64,000 bases of DNA, taken from positions 67,001 to 131,000 of the forward strand of contig OY726562.1 of assembly GCA_963383645.1 (NCBI GenBank), in the 5' to 3' direction. Made by a program: the position numbers and the translations under genes. The DNA is from Muscardinus avellanarius. Lineage: Eukaryota; Chordata; Mammalia; Rodentia; Gliridae. Of this stretch, positions 31,195 through 41,668 are shown piece after piece. The notes under the pieces were generated by a model, which saw only the letters and a list, made by a program, of their open reading frames with translations, was not told where the DNA came from and did not search any database. Positions within the stretch are counted from its first letter, which is position 1; the number at the start of each line of letters is the position of its first letter.

Positions 31195-31475
31195 CTGTGT
31201 CTCCCCAGCCTGTTATGTAACAGTTGGAGGCTGTTTTCTGTGGCCTCTCTCTCCAGAGTGGGAGGCAGGCCGGCAGAACATGGGTGCTGAATCGGGCACA
31301 CCGCTCCTCAGGTCCTTGTAATCTAACCAGAGCGATGTCGTAGTCACTGCTGTACGGCCGGTACTCCCGAGGAATCACGATCTCTTGAACTCCTATTTCT
31401 TCCTCAAACTCCTCCGGCACCAGAGTGTGATGATCCCCGACCCGCACAGCGTAGTTCCGCGTGTTGTTGCCATAC
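31195..31475 (-). CDS. PRSS12: PRSS12 exon: catalytic aspartate
   Basis: A 281-bp exon that starts with G completing an arginine codon, then YGNNTRNYAVRVGDHHTLVP, EEFEEEIGVQEIVIPREYRP and YSSDYDIALVRLQGPEERCA, through LPACLPLWRERPQKTAS to NCYITGWGDT and a split glycine. DYDIALV carries the catalytic aspartate. NNT is an N-glycosylation sequon close to that of the known protein. TGWGDTG is the conserved trypsin-fold strand. The acceptor is CCTCTCAG at 31476 and the donor is GTAACAG at 31194. Frame and phase fit both neighbours. Confidence 0.98.
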
Positions 31476-31851
31476 CTGAGAGGCAGAGGGAGCGTGAGAG
31501 GCTTGGCTCAGTACTGAACTGGCGATCTGTCAGCAGGGAAGGGTGAAGAAGGGACCGGAACTCGGGTCCAGATCAGTAGTCCCTTTTGTAAGGTTAGCCT
31601 GCTTCTCTGACCCCAGAAACCCACTGTCACCACCTCTGCACTCAGTTACCAACTGATTGAGAAGCACATGGGAGTAGGCTGATCATCAAGCTGCCACGAC
31701 CTCACCCAATGAGAAGGAGCTGACATGGGTGTGAAGCCTGTGGGGCAGAATTCGCCCTAAGTTTGCCATCTCTGTTTTCTGTCATTTCCAAGATTGGACG
31801 TGCAACCCACCCTGGCCTCCCACGCCCACCCCCACTCCCAGTATCATTGAT

Positions 31852-32370
31852 CTGCTCTAGGGGTGGAACCCAGAGCTTTCTACCCCCGGGCTATACTCCC
31901 AGACATTTTAATTTGGAAACAGGGGCTCACTAAGTAGCTGAGGCTGTCCATGAACCACGATCCTCCGGTCTCAGCCTCCTGAATGCTGGGATTACAAGTG
32001 TGCGCACCACGCCTGGCTATAAAGCAACACTTTCTAACAGGTTAGTTTGCTATTTATTATGTTTATTGCTCTCTATCTTTCCAAATAAAGTGTCTTTACC
32101 TGCCATGTTCACTAAGAAATCTTAAACATTTGGAGTAGGAACGCAACGTGTGTTTATTGATTTAGTGAATGAATGAATTTTTGTGTGTGTGGTACTGGGG
32201 GTGGAACCCAGGGGCTTTTCTACCTCCGGGCTATACTCTCAGACCTATTTTATATTTTATTTGGAAACAGAGTCTCACTAAGTTGTAGAGGCTGGCTTCG
32301 AACCTGTTTGATCCTCCTGTCTCGGCCTCCCAAGCACTGGGATTACAAGCGTGCGCCACCACGCGCAGCT
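31852..32370 (-). mobile_element. Two reverse SINEs
   Basis: 31852-32018 (GGGGTGGAACCCAGAGC to CACGCCTGGCTA) and 32181-32370 (GTGTGTGTGGTACTGGGGGTG to CACGCGCAGCT). TTTATT(G/A)-type flanks are present; a TGAATGAATT/TGAATGACTT repeat surrounds the second. Confidence 0.85.
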
Positions 32371-32490
32371 TGAATGACTTATTTTAATATGGTGTTTTCT
32401 TTTGTCCATGAGAAGCCATTTGATTAAAAAAATAATATGTACTAGGTTGATAATTCTCAACCTGTTTTTTTAAACCAATTTACCTTGATT

Positions 32491-32715
32491 CTTTTTTTTT
32501 TTTCTTTTTGCCATACTGAGGAAGGAAGCCAGAGGCATTCTACCTCCAAGTTATGCCCCTAGCCTTATTTTTTATTCTTTATTTTGAAACAGGGTCTCAC
32601 TGAGTTGCAGAAGGCCTCACTAAATAGTAGCTTGAGACTGTCCTTAAACAGCGATCCTCCTGTCTCAGCCTCCCAAATGCTGGGATTAGATGCTTGTGCC
32701 ACCACACCCGGCTTT
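32491..32715 (-). mobile_element. SINE, B1-dID type
   Basis: Poly-T, GCCATACTGAGGAAGGAAGCC, end CACACCCGGCT. TTTACCTTGATTCT before and TTTACCTTAATTCT after form the target duplication. Confidence 0.88.
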
Positions 32716-32753
32716 ACCTTAATTCTAACATTTATACCTAAAATAGGAGTTCT

Positions 32754-33095
32754 CACTGGGCACAGTGGCACACACATGTCTATAATCCCAGTACTTGGGA
32801 GGCTGAGATAGGAGGATTGCAGATTCAAGGCCAGCTTCAGCACCTTAGTGAGACACTGTTTCAAAATAAAAAAAATAAAAACTGGGCATGGTGGCGCACA
32901 CTTGTAATCCCAGCGCTTGGGAGGCTGAGACAGGAGGATCGCACAGGTTCAAAGCCAGCCTCAGCTACTGAGTGAGGCTCTCAGCAACTTAGTGAGACCC
33001 TGTTTCCAAATAAAATATAAAATAGGTCTGGGAGTATAGCCCAGAAGTAGAAAGCCCCTGGGTTCCATCCCCAGTACCACAAAAAAAAAAAAGAA
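32754..33095 (+). mobile_element. Two forward SINEs
   Basis: A head-only copy 32754-32880 (CTGGGCACAGTGGCACACAC) is followed by a full copy 32882-33095 (CTGGGCATGGTGGCGCACAC, tail AGAAAGCCCCTGGGTTCC, poly-A). Confidence 0.87.
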
Positions 33096-33109
33096 AGAAA
33101 AGAATCATA

Positions 33110-33620
33110 TAGTAATAACATACCATTTATATAACAGCACAATTCCTAATAGCCAAATTGTGGAAGCAACCTAGGTGTCCATCAACAGATGAATAGGTTA
33201 GAAAATTACAGGATATACACAGAATGGAATTCTACTCGCAATAAAGAACAAAATTACATCATCGGCAGGAAAATGGAGGGATCTAGAGAACATTATGTTA
33301 AGTGAGATTAGCAGGTCACAGGAAGTGCAGGGTCCTATGGAATGGGGTACAAAAGGGACTTTAGATGAAGGAGAAACCCGTGGAGCAATGGGGGCGTCTA
33401 TGGCAGGGCTGGGTGAGGTGAGATTTAGTGAAGGAAACACTTCCACTGACATTAGGTGCATATGTGAAATTATCAATGCCAATCTCGATATCATGTATGG
33501 GGCCGGGGGCTGCAGGGGTGACTCACCAATGCTGTGAGCACGTGTGTCACTATTACTCTATAATGTGAACTTACAATGCACCAATAAAAATATAAATTTG
33601 CTTGTGCAAGTGGTCTAAGT
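33110..33620 (+). mobile_element. LINE-1, 5'-truncated 3' end
   Basis: AATAGCCAAATTGTGGAAGC, AACCTAGGTGTCCATCAACAG, GCAATAAAGAACAAAATTAC and GTTAAGTGAGATTAGCAGG are standard L1 ORF2-end/3'UTR wording. It ends CCAATAAAAATATAAATTTG. Confidence 0.85.
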
Positions 33621-33830
33621 TCCTTATGTAAATGGTTCTGGTTACTGAGGGAGAAGAGACCTTCTCAGTAGAATCTTGTACCCAGTGTGCATGCAAGAAA
33701 TGGCTTCCACACAACTGATACTATGCATACCACTCTTAAGAACCCTGCTACACAGGAGGCCATGATGGAACACAGGCTGAAAAGCAAGTCTCATGACCTC
33801 TGTGACTCGCCTTTTTTATTTTTCTTTTTC

Positions 33831-34056
33831 TGTTTTTTTTTTTTTTTTTTTTTTTTTTTGTACTGCGGATGGAGCCCAGGGCCATTCTACCTCCAAGCTA
33901 TACCCCGGCCCTATTTTTTATTATTTTTGAAATGGAGTCTCACTGAGTTGCAGATGGCCTCACTAAGTAGTAGCTGAGGCTGTCCTCGAATTCGGATTCT
34001 CCTGTCTCCACCTCCCAAATGATGGCATTGCAAGTGTGCGCCACCAGGCCCGGCTA
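33831..34056 (-). mobile_element. SINE, B1-dID type
   Basis: Long poly-T, GTACTGCGGATGGAGCCCAG, end CACCAGGCCCGGCTATGACTT. ATGACCTCTGTGACTCG/TGACTTCTCTCACT flanks are imperfect. Confidence 0.85.
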
Positions 34057-34905
34057 TGACTTCTCTCACTAATTTTAAAGCTCTAGGCATTTCTGATTTT
34101 CAGAGTAATCATCTCTGACAGTTTCCAGCTGCTCTGGCATTTCTAGGCAAAAAGCCAAAAAGATAAAATCAGTTAAAGACATCTTGACAAAGCGAATTTG
34201 AGGTGGAATTACAGAAAGAAGAGCCCTTGTTCAAGTCCGCACATTCAACCCTCCGAGATTGTGTTTGCTATCAAAATAAGCAATTAAATGGATTCATTTA
34301 ATAGCCAGGCACTTCTCCTTCAGTTGTACGGCTGTACCACTATAGATGCAAGTTCAATTCATGGTAATTAGTAGTAGTAATTTAGAACAGAAAATAGCAA
34401 AAGTAAGCAATTTATATTGTGAATAATTCACAATTACCAAAATACCTTCAATTTATTCATATTTCCTCTTCAAACTACGAACAGGACTTCATTCCAAAAT
34501 CTATTGCTTTGCCAGTAGGAAAACTTATAATAGACAAGCCTTTAAGTTGTGATTCACCAATCATGTCATGTATTCTTGCTGCACTGCCATGGAAGTATGT
34601 TTTAGATGCCTCACAATGTGTCAGAGTTGTGAAAGACTAAGTTGGATTACTAGAACTCTGAAAGTCTTCCCAAAAAACTCCCATAAAGAGAGCACCCCAT
34701 ATGATCTGAGCATAATGGAGGCCGGTCTGAACGCTGGCACCTGGGTCTCATTCTCCCCAGGCTCTCACCGTAACTTCTCTGATAATGAGGGTAATGTCAA
34801 ACAGCGACTCCTCTGTAACAGAAAAATAAACAAAATGTTTTCATCCTATGTAATAAGATAATGGATGACAATAACACTCTAAATAGCTGCTCAAGAGCAT
34901 CAGCC

Positions 34906-35475
34906 AGCCGGGTGTGGTGGGCACATGTGTGATCCCAGCACTTGGGAGGCTGAGACAGGAGCATCGCAGGTATCACAGCCGGCCTCAGCTACTTAGTGAG
35001 ACCATTTCAAAATTTAGAATAAAGGCTGAGCGTAGTGGCGCACACTTGTAATCCCAGCGCTTGGGAGGCTGAGACCGGAGGATGGCGCAGGTTCGAAGCC
35101 AGCCTCAGCTACTTAGTGAGGCTCTCAGCAACTCAGTGATACCCTGTTCCCAAATAAGATATAAAATAGGTCTGGGAGTATAGCCCAGAGGTAGAAAGCC
35201 TCTGGGTTCCACCCCCAGTACCACCAAAAAAAAAAAAAAAATTTTTTAAATAAACATAGGGCTAGGAATGTAGCTCAGAGGTAGAATGCCCCTGGGTTCA
35301 GCCCCAAGTTCTACACACACACACACACACACACAAAGCATTAGCCAACAACCTCTGCAATTTAGCAAGAGCCTTGTTTCAAAACAAACCCAAACATTAC
35401 AGAACAGGCTGGGGCAAAACCTGGAGGTAGAATGTTCCTGGATTCAATCCCCAACACCAAAAAAAAAAAAAAAAA
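34906..35475 (+). mobile_element. Cluster of forward SINEs and ID modules
   Basis: Head-only copy 34906-35030; full copy 35030-35245 with the AAAGCCTCTGGG tail; an ID monomer 35260-35330 ending in a CA run; and a partial SINE 35340-35475 (CAATTTAGCAAGAGCC to CAACACCAAAAA). Confidence 0.82.
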
Positions 35476-35587
35476 GGCATTGGCCTATATCATCACTGTA
35501 AGAACAGGCGTCAAATGGGTCCCAAGCAGAACCTTTATGTACAGAGGTCCAGCAGTGACAAAGCAAAGGGAAGAGAAACAGAAAGAA

Positions 35588-35809
35588 AGCCAGTGTAGTG
35601 GCACACACTTGTAAGCCCAGCATTCAGGGGGCTGAGACAGGAGGATCTAAGTTCACAGACAGCCTCAGCTACTTAGTGAGGCCCTTTGCAACTCAGTGAG
35701 ACCCTGTTTCAAAAAAAGAATAAAAAATAGGGCTGGAGGTGTAACTCAGAGGTAGAATGCCTCTGGGTTCCATCCCAAGTACCACACACACACACACAAA
35801 CACACAACA

Positions 35810-35849
<40 letters not shown>

Positions 35850-35869
35850 ATGGGTTGAAGGAGCTAATT

Positions 35870-35916
<47 letters not shown>

Positions 35917-36119
35917 TTGTGTGGTACTGGGGGTGGAACCCAGAGGCTTCCTACCTCCGGGCTATATTCCCAGACCTATTTTACATTTTATTTGGAAACA
36001 GGGTCTAAGTTGCTGAGAGCCTCGCTAAGTAGCTGAGGCTGGCTTCTTATGTGTGGGATCCTCCTGTCTCAGCCTCCCAAGCACAGGAATTACAAGCATG
36101 TGCCACCACCTGCCCGGCT
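35588..36119. mobile_element. Forward SINE, GA and TTTA microsatellites, reverse SINE
   Basis: Forward copy 35588-35790 with a CA-rich tail; (GA)n at about 35813-35845; (TTTA)n at 35869-35918, which is the tail of the reverse copy 35919-36119 (GTGGTACTGGGGGTGGAACC to CTGCCCGGCTC). GGAGCTAATTTTA on both sides of the reverse copy is its target duplication. Confidence 0.87.
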
Positions 36120-37427
36120 CAGAGGAGCTAATTTTAAATATATAATCCAGGTGGTCCTCTGCCAGGCCTTAACTTAGCCTAACATATCTTTGAAACATAT
36201 ATTCCTACTCCAAAATAAATCTAAAAAGACACTACTTTGCTTCTATACTACAATCTATATTGATAATTTCAGAGTTCCTCATAATTAAAGAAAAATTGTT
36301 TTAAGTCAAAGTCCTGAATATAGAACAACAAAATTTAGAATTTGTTCTAATCACTAGCAACTGGCTCTATGCCTTTTAATAACCTTATTGCAATAAAGAT
36401 GAGAAGTGTAGCCTCCTCAGGCATTCCAAACAGAGTCTATGAAAAGCAGCAGCTTACGGATGAAGTCAGGTGGACATAGAGTACATTTTAAGAACCCTGC
36501 ATCACAAAGTATGTGAAAGCGTCTCACGTCATTGGTGTTCCTTGTGTCTTTCATCAACAGTCTTCATCTTTATTGTGCAAATAATGGGAAGAAATTCCAA
36601 ATGACATATGGATGGAGTTATCTACTGATCTGTTTAAAATAACCACCATCCTGTAAAAGGCCAACGTTCTTAAATATACCCACTTCCTGGCAATGGAGTC
36701 CTGGCTTTCATCATGCAACGATCACTTAGAAGTGTCTGCTGTGTGCCAAGTAATAGCTACGCAGCTGGTGTGCAGACACGAATGAGACCGTCCCTGACTA
36801 GCCACCATCGGAAGGAGCGGGCCAGTGGAAACACTGGCAAATCCAGCAAGCCCGACCTTCAGGGAGCCCAAAAGGCACATTTTCACCCTCAAGCTCTGTT
36901 TTTGGAGTAAGTTTCCTACATTAATACTCTGCACTTTGAACGCCTAGGCCTATATGCCCTAAGGCCCAGGATAAATAGGCTCCCATTAAGTTTACCAGCT
37001 GCAGAGGGCCCCTGTCAAGCTGATTTGGCTCCCCATTGTCAGTAACAGAGTACCCAGCACTCCCCACCACCGGAAATCTACCTTTTTAAGAGCAGATACA
37101 CAGAAGATGCAGTGATAACTTTGCACTTCTTTACCTATCCGTATTTCCTTCTACCTCACCCCAGAGAAGGAGGTATCACCCACTTTGGGAACCTATGATA
37201 GCAAAGTAAATAAACATAGACTGCAAAGAGATAATGGAGCAGAGGAATGCACTCACTCAAGAGAAAATCAGAAAACAGTTTTTTACTTGGAAGGGTTTTT
37301 CAAGAATTTCACTTTCCAACTTTTTATTAGGACAATTTTCTAACACAAAATTTAAATAGTGTAATAAAACTCCTTATACTTGTCACTTCCTACTGGGGCC
37401 AATGCGTCCCCTTAGTGGCACACATAC

Positions 37428-37550
37428 CTCTTGAAGCAGTGTGCGGCCGTCAGGACCCAGCAGCTACTCAGCAGCGTCGCCCCGCACAGCAGCCTGCCCT
37501 CTCCACGGGGGGACTTCAACCTCAGGGAGACCTGCCAGGGCCAGCCGCCC
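37428..37550 (-). CDS. PRSS12: PRSS12 exon: catalytic histidine
   Basis: A 123-bp exon. Its first base completes an arginine codon, then [40 protein letters not shown] and the first two bases of an arginine codon. LTAAHC holds the catalytic histidine; WPWQVSL is the standard N-terminal strand of the trypsin fold. The acceptor is TCTCCTCAG at 37551 and the donor is GTATGTG at 37427. It is separated from the activation-site exon by a short intron of only 602 bp. High GC content compared with its flanks. Confidence 0.98.
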
Positions 37551-38114
37551 CTGAGGAGAGAAGAGCACTAGAGCAGGGACTTGGGGAGGACTGGGAAGGG
37601 GCTCCGCCACCAGCCCACTCCCACCTGGGAAGGCAATGCTCCCACAGCCCTGAGCACACCTGGGTGGCCCGAGTCCATGGGCACCCACATGCACCCCTCC
37701 TGACACTCCTGGAGATTCACAGTTGATGGCAAGGGCCCCCTCACTGCCACACCCATGTAGCCTGAAGAAGTCTTTAATAATTAAAGAAGGTGCTGATCAC
37801 TGAATTCCACATCGAAAAGTATATAAAATGAGTAAGACCGAAAGAAATGTACTCTAAATTAAATGACATATACATCTTTTCTGCTCTCCCGTTAAATTAC
37901 TGTTTCTGCCCATCACTTTCCAGCCACACATCTGTCTCAGAAGCCAGAGGTTAGTGATTGAAGAGCATGGCTGAAGGAAGGTCAAAAGACAGTGGAATTA
38001 CAAGTCTAATGGGCACTTAATTTAGAAGATAAAATGAATACAACAGCTCCCTTATACAATAATAGAATATCCCATGCTTGAAACACTGTATGTATATAAA
38101 TAATTCTCTAATAT

Positions 38115-38158
38115 TTTAAGGTAAGAAGAACCTTCTTTGAAGAGCTTCTTACCTTAAA
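38115..38158 (-). promoter_or_regulatory. Hairpin that contains the PRSS12 splice donor
   Basis: Perfect 14-bp inverted arms, TTTAAGGTAAGAAG (38115-38128) and its complement (38145-38158), with a 16-nt loop that itself contains CTTC/GAAG. In the transcript the whole AAG|GTAAG donor of the 38153-38231 exon lies in the stem. A regulatory effect on splicing is inference. Confidence 0.6.
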
Positions 38159-38231
38159 GAATTTTTCCCGCCAATGATTCGCTTCTGCCGACGGTGCACT
38201 AACCTCATACCACAAACAGACGAGAGGGACT
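38153..38231 (-). CDS. PRSS12: PRSS12 exon: zymogen activation site
   Basis: A 79-bp exon reading SLSSVCGMRLVHRRQKR, IIGGKNSL and the start of an arginine codon. RRQKR|IIGG is a furin-type dibasic activation site; cleavage frees the Ile N-terminus that activates the protease. The cysteine in SVCG is expected to stay disulfide-linked to the protease domain. The acceptor is TTGCTTCAG at 38232 and the donor is AAG|GTAAGAAG at 38152, buried in a perfect hairpin. It differs slightly from human (MRLV for LRLL). Fully open. Confidence 0.97.
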
Positions 38232-38308
38232 CTGAAGCAAAAATAGGTTATTAATCAGGGAAAAATAAAAGTGACATAGTGTCCTGGTATCTCCCTCTAT
38301 TTTGATTT

Positions 38309-38710
38309 TTTGGGGAAGGGTACAAGGGATTAAGCCCAGGGGCATTCTACCTCCGAGCTACACCCCCAGCCCTATTTTTTATTTTTATTTTTATTTATTT
38401 TATTTTTGCAGTACTGAGGATGGAACCCAGGGGTTCCATTCTACCTCTGAGCTATACCCCCAGCCCTATTTTTTAGTCTTTATTTTTGAAACAGGGTCTC
38501 ACTGAGTAGTTGAGGCTGGCTGCAAAACTGCGATTCTCATCTCAGCCTCCCAAATTCTGGAATTACAAGTGTGCAGCCAGCCTCAGATACTTAGTGAGGC
38601 CCTCTGCAACTTAGTGAGACCCTGTTTCAAAATCAAGAATAAAAATATGGGCCAGGAGTGTAGCTCAGAGGTAGAATGACCCTGGGTTCAATCCCTAGCA
38701 CCACAAAGGA
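38309..38710. mobile_element. ID monomer, reverse SINE and forward SINE body
   Basis: Reverse ID module 38309-38375 (AAGGGATTAAGCCCAGGGG), reverse SINE 38376-38577, and directly fused forward body 38578-38710 (GCAGCCAGCCTCAGATACTT to CTAGCACCACAAAG). The forward copy has lost its first half. Confidence 0.8.
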
Positions 38711-39210
38711 AAAAAAATATACGAGTGCTTTATTTCTTTGGCTAAGTACATAAAGTATAGACATCTACTCCTGTTCTCTGTGGATAGCCAGGACCGTGGA
38801 GGCTGCTGGGCACTAATGGTCCCCACAACCACCAGGCAAGGGCCTGAGGACTCATCCCCACAACGTGTACCAAGAGGAGTAGAGCTCAGAGGCACACTGT
38901 CAAAACTTTAACCTTCATCTCTTAGAATGAATCTTCTAGGTGACACTGCAGATTATCATATAGAATAAAATACAGGTTTCCAATAATGCTCCAGGTCAGG
39001 TCAATGCCAAGAAAGGAGATGAGGGGTACTGAGCAAGCAGAACTCAACGTTTACATCATTCTGGGCAGCGCAGCTGACTGCAAGAAAGAGAACCCTATTT
39101 AAACCGTACATTGTTATTAAAACGCTAAGAACAAGAAGAAGTCCACTTACACAGGGGCCCATCAGACAGCCAGGAACAAATGGCTCAAGTTTAATCATCT
39201 TAAGAGGTGA

Positions 39211-39646
39211 TTTTTTTTTTTTTTTTTTTTTTTTGGCCACTGTGGATTGAACCCAGGGGCATTGAACCTCTGAGCTATATACTCAACCTTCTTTTCTTCT
39301 TTTTTTTTTTTGTGTGTGTGTGTGGGCCAGGGTCAACTGACCTCTGAGCTACAGCCCCTGCCCTATTTTTTATTCTTTATTTTGAAACAGAGTCTCACCG
39401 AGTTGCGGAGGGCCTCACTAAGTAGCTGAGGCTGTCACGAACCACGATCCTCCAGTCTCAGCCTCCAGAATGCTGAGATTACAAGCATGCACCACCACGC
39501 CTGGCCTTATTTTGTTTTTTAGTTTGAAACAAGGTCCCACTAAATTGCTGAGTGCCTTAATAAGTTTCTGTTGGTCTCAAATCTGTGATCTTCCTGTCTC
39601 AGCATCCCAAATTCAGGGATTGTAGGCCTGCACCACCATACCTGGC
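39211..39646 (-). mobile_element. Tandem reverse SINEs
   Basis: Poly-T and ID end at 39211-39290, interrupted by a full reverse copy 39300-39506 (GGGCCAGGGTCAACTGACC to CACGCCTGGCC), then the body of the first copy to 39646. Again a younger copy sits inside an older one. Confidence 0.82.
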
Positions 39647-39782
39647 TTAAGTCCTAAACTTTAACATGAAATCAACTGATTAATATACCAAATTCTGTAA
39701 ACTAGCTGACCTAAGATTACAATTTTTGTTATGATATGGTAGCAGTGCCTAGAACAGAAAGATATCAAAATAAGGTACAATA

Positions 39783-39965
39783 GAGCCGGGTGTGGTGGCA
39801 AATGCTTGTAATCCCCACACTTGGGAGGCGGTAGGAGGATCGCGCAGGTTCGAAGCCAGCCGCACTGGTTTAAGAGACTCTGTTTTCAAAAATTTTAAAA
39901 GTATAAAATAGGTCTGGGAGTGTAGCCCAGAGGTAGAAGGGCTTCCAGGAACCCCAGTACCACCA

Positions 39966-40004
<39 letters not shown>

Positions 40005-40008
40005 AATA
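39783..40008 (+). mobile_element. SINE with AAAT microsatellite tail
   Basis: GAGCCGGGTGTGGTGGCAAATG head, CTTCCAGGAACC tail, then (AAAT)n from about 39966. The flank ATAAGGTACAAT(A/G) occurs on both sides as target duplication. Confidence 0.92.
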
Positions 40009-40185
40009 AGGTACAATGGCATAAAAACAAAGGTATAAATAATGAAACAAATATATAATAGCTCACATTTTAGGATATGCTTACACCGTGCTATGAAACA
40101 TTTTATTATTATAATTAGGGGTACTAGGGATTGAAGTCAGGGACATTCTACCTCCAAGCTACACCCCAACCCCAATTTTCTTTTC

Positions 40186-40225
<40 letters not shown>

Positions 40226-40284
40226 TTTCTTTCTTTCTTTTTGTGGTACTAGAGGTGGAACCTGTACTAGTATTGGGAAGAGGT

Positions 40285-40488
40285 TTTTTTTTTTTTTTTT
40301 TTTTTTTTTGGTGGTGGTACTGGGGTTCCTGGAAGCCCTTCTACCTCCGGGCTACACTCCCAGACCTATTTTTTTATATTTTTGAAACAGGGTCTCTTAC
40401 GCCAGCACGGCTGGCTTCAAACCTGTGCGATCCTCCTGTCTCCGCCTCCCAAGCGCGGGGATTACAATCGTGCGCCACCACTCCCGGC
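40285..40488 (-). mobile_element. SINE inside LTR 3
   Basis: Reverse CTTCCAGGAACC-type copy with exact 12-bp duplication TTGGGAAGAGGT at 40273-40284 and 40489-40500. Confidence 0.95.
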
Positions 40489-41010
40489 TTGGGAAGAGGT
40501 ATTAAAATGTATTAATGTATCAGTATTGGGAAAGATTTCCAATTTTAAAAATATATCATTTATACTAAGAAAGCGAGGGCTAACAGAAAGGAGGGACTTG
40601 TAATTTACATTTCTAAAGGAAGGAAAAAAGCTGGAGCCAGGGAAGAGGTTTCTTTACATTTCTAAGGAAAAACAAATGGCCTGAGGGATGGGAGAAATCC
40701 CAGCCCCAAGAGAAACAATTTCACACATCTTGGGGGATGGAACAAGAGGTGTAGAGGGCTGTGCTTGGAGGCAGGACAGCCCCCCCCCCTTTCTGGGGCA
40801 AATCCGGCTAGAGACTGGGCTAGAGATAGGGCTAGCATATCTACAGATCAAAGGACCTGCTACAGACTTGGGCAGGATAAAAACATTCAGTAAACTGGAA
40901 TTCTTTGGTATTTTCATTCGAATTGCCCCCCTAGGCCGCTTTCCAGCACAGGGCTGTAACTATTTCTGTATTTCTATCTTTTAATAAACTTCTTTAAATC
41001 TTCAGCAACT

Positions 41011-41227
41011 GCTGTGCGTGATGGTGCACGCTTGTAATCCCAGCATTTGGGAGGCTGAGACCAGAGAATCGCGGTTCGTGGACAGCCTCAGCTACTTAGT
41101 GAGGCCCTCTGCAACTCAGTGAGACCTGGTTTCAAAATAAAGAAAAATAGGGCAGGGGGTAGAGGTCGAATGCCCCTGGGTTCCATCCCCAGACCCACAA
41201 AATAAAAAAAAAACCAACCAAACAAAT
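41011..41227 (+). mobile_element. SINE inside LTR 3, beside its poly(A) signal
   Basis: Forward copy with 15-bp duplication (AAATCTTCAGCAACT at 40996-41010; AAATCTTTAGCAACT at 41228-41242, one change). Confidence 0.95.
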
Positions 41228-41614
41228 AAATCTTTAGCAACTGTCCAAGCTATGCATATTTATTCTTAGCTTAGGACAAGAATCCACGTGTTTTTTTCTG
41301 TTTTTGGTCGTTTTGGGTTTTGTTATGGGTTGGGGGAAAGTGTGTCTGGGACCCTAGCAGGGGCTCCAGGGGAACAGTTTTCCCCAATCATATTATCCCA
41401 ATCCGTAACAGAACCCAAGGACTTTTCTACCTCTGGACTATACTCCCAGACCTCTTTTTATATTTTATTTGGAAACAGGGGTCACTAAATTTCTGATAGC
41501 CTCACTAAGTAGCTGAGACTGGCTTTGAACCAGTGTAATCCTCCTGTCTCAGCCTCCCAAGTGCGAGGATTACAAGCGTGCGTGCGCTACCAGGCTTGGC
41601 TAGTAGTTTTCTTT

Positions 41615-41620
41615 CTTTCT

Positions 41621-41668
<48 letters not shown>

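Larger units (their letters stand above)
31476..37427. other. PRSS12 intron between catalytic Asp and His exons
   Basis: A 6-kb intron with many SINEs, an L1 3' end (33110-33620), GA and TTTA microsatellites near 35810-35918 and unique stretches at 34060-34900 and 36120-37420. ACGATCACTTAGAAGTGTC and CTGTGTGCCAAGTAATAGC near 36720 look like an old dispersed repeat. No further exon recognised. Confidence 0.7.
40263..41410 (+). mobile_element. Solo LTR 3, itself carrying two SINEs
   Basis: Begins TGTACTAGTATTGGG and ends CCGTAACA, flanked by the 5-bp duplication GAACC (40258-40262 and 41411-41415). Similar in order to LTR 1 and LTR 2: an AGGATAAAAAC TATA-like block and TTTTAATAAACTTC poly(A) signal. 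Interrupted by SINEs at 40285-40488 and 41011-41227. No viral coding sequence. Confidence 0.87.
40120..41590 (-). mobile_element. Reverse SINE split by solo LTR 3
   Basis: The ID module and a CT/TTTC tract lie at 40120-40262 and the rest of a SINE at 41411-41590. The break falls within the GTGGAACCC word of the ID module, at the duplicated GAACC. An older ID fragment with a TTTC microsatellite (40190-40240) precedes it. Confidence 0.82.
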
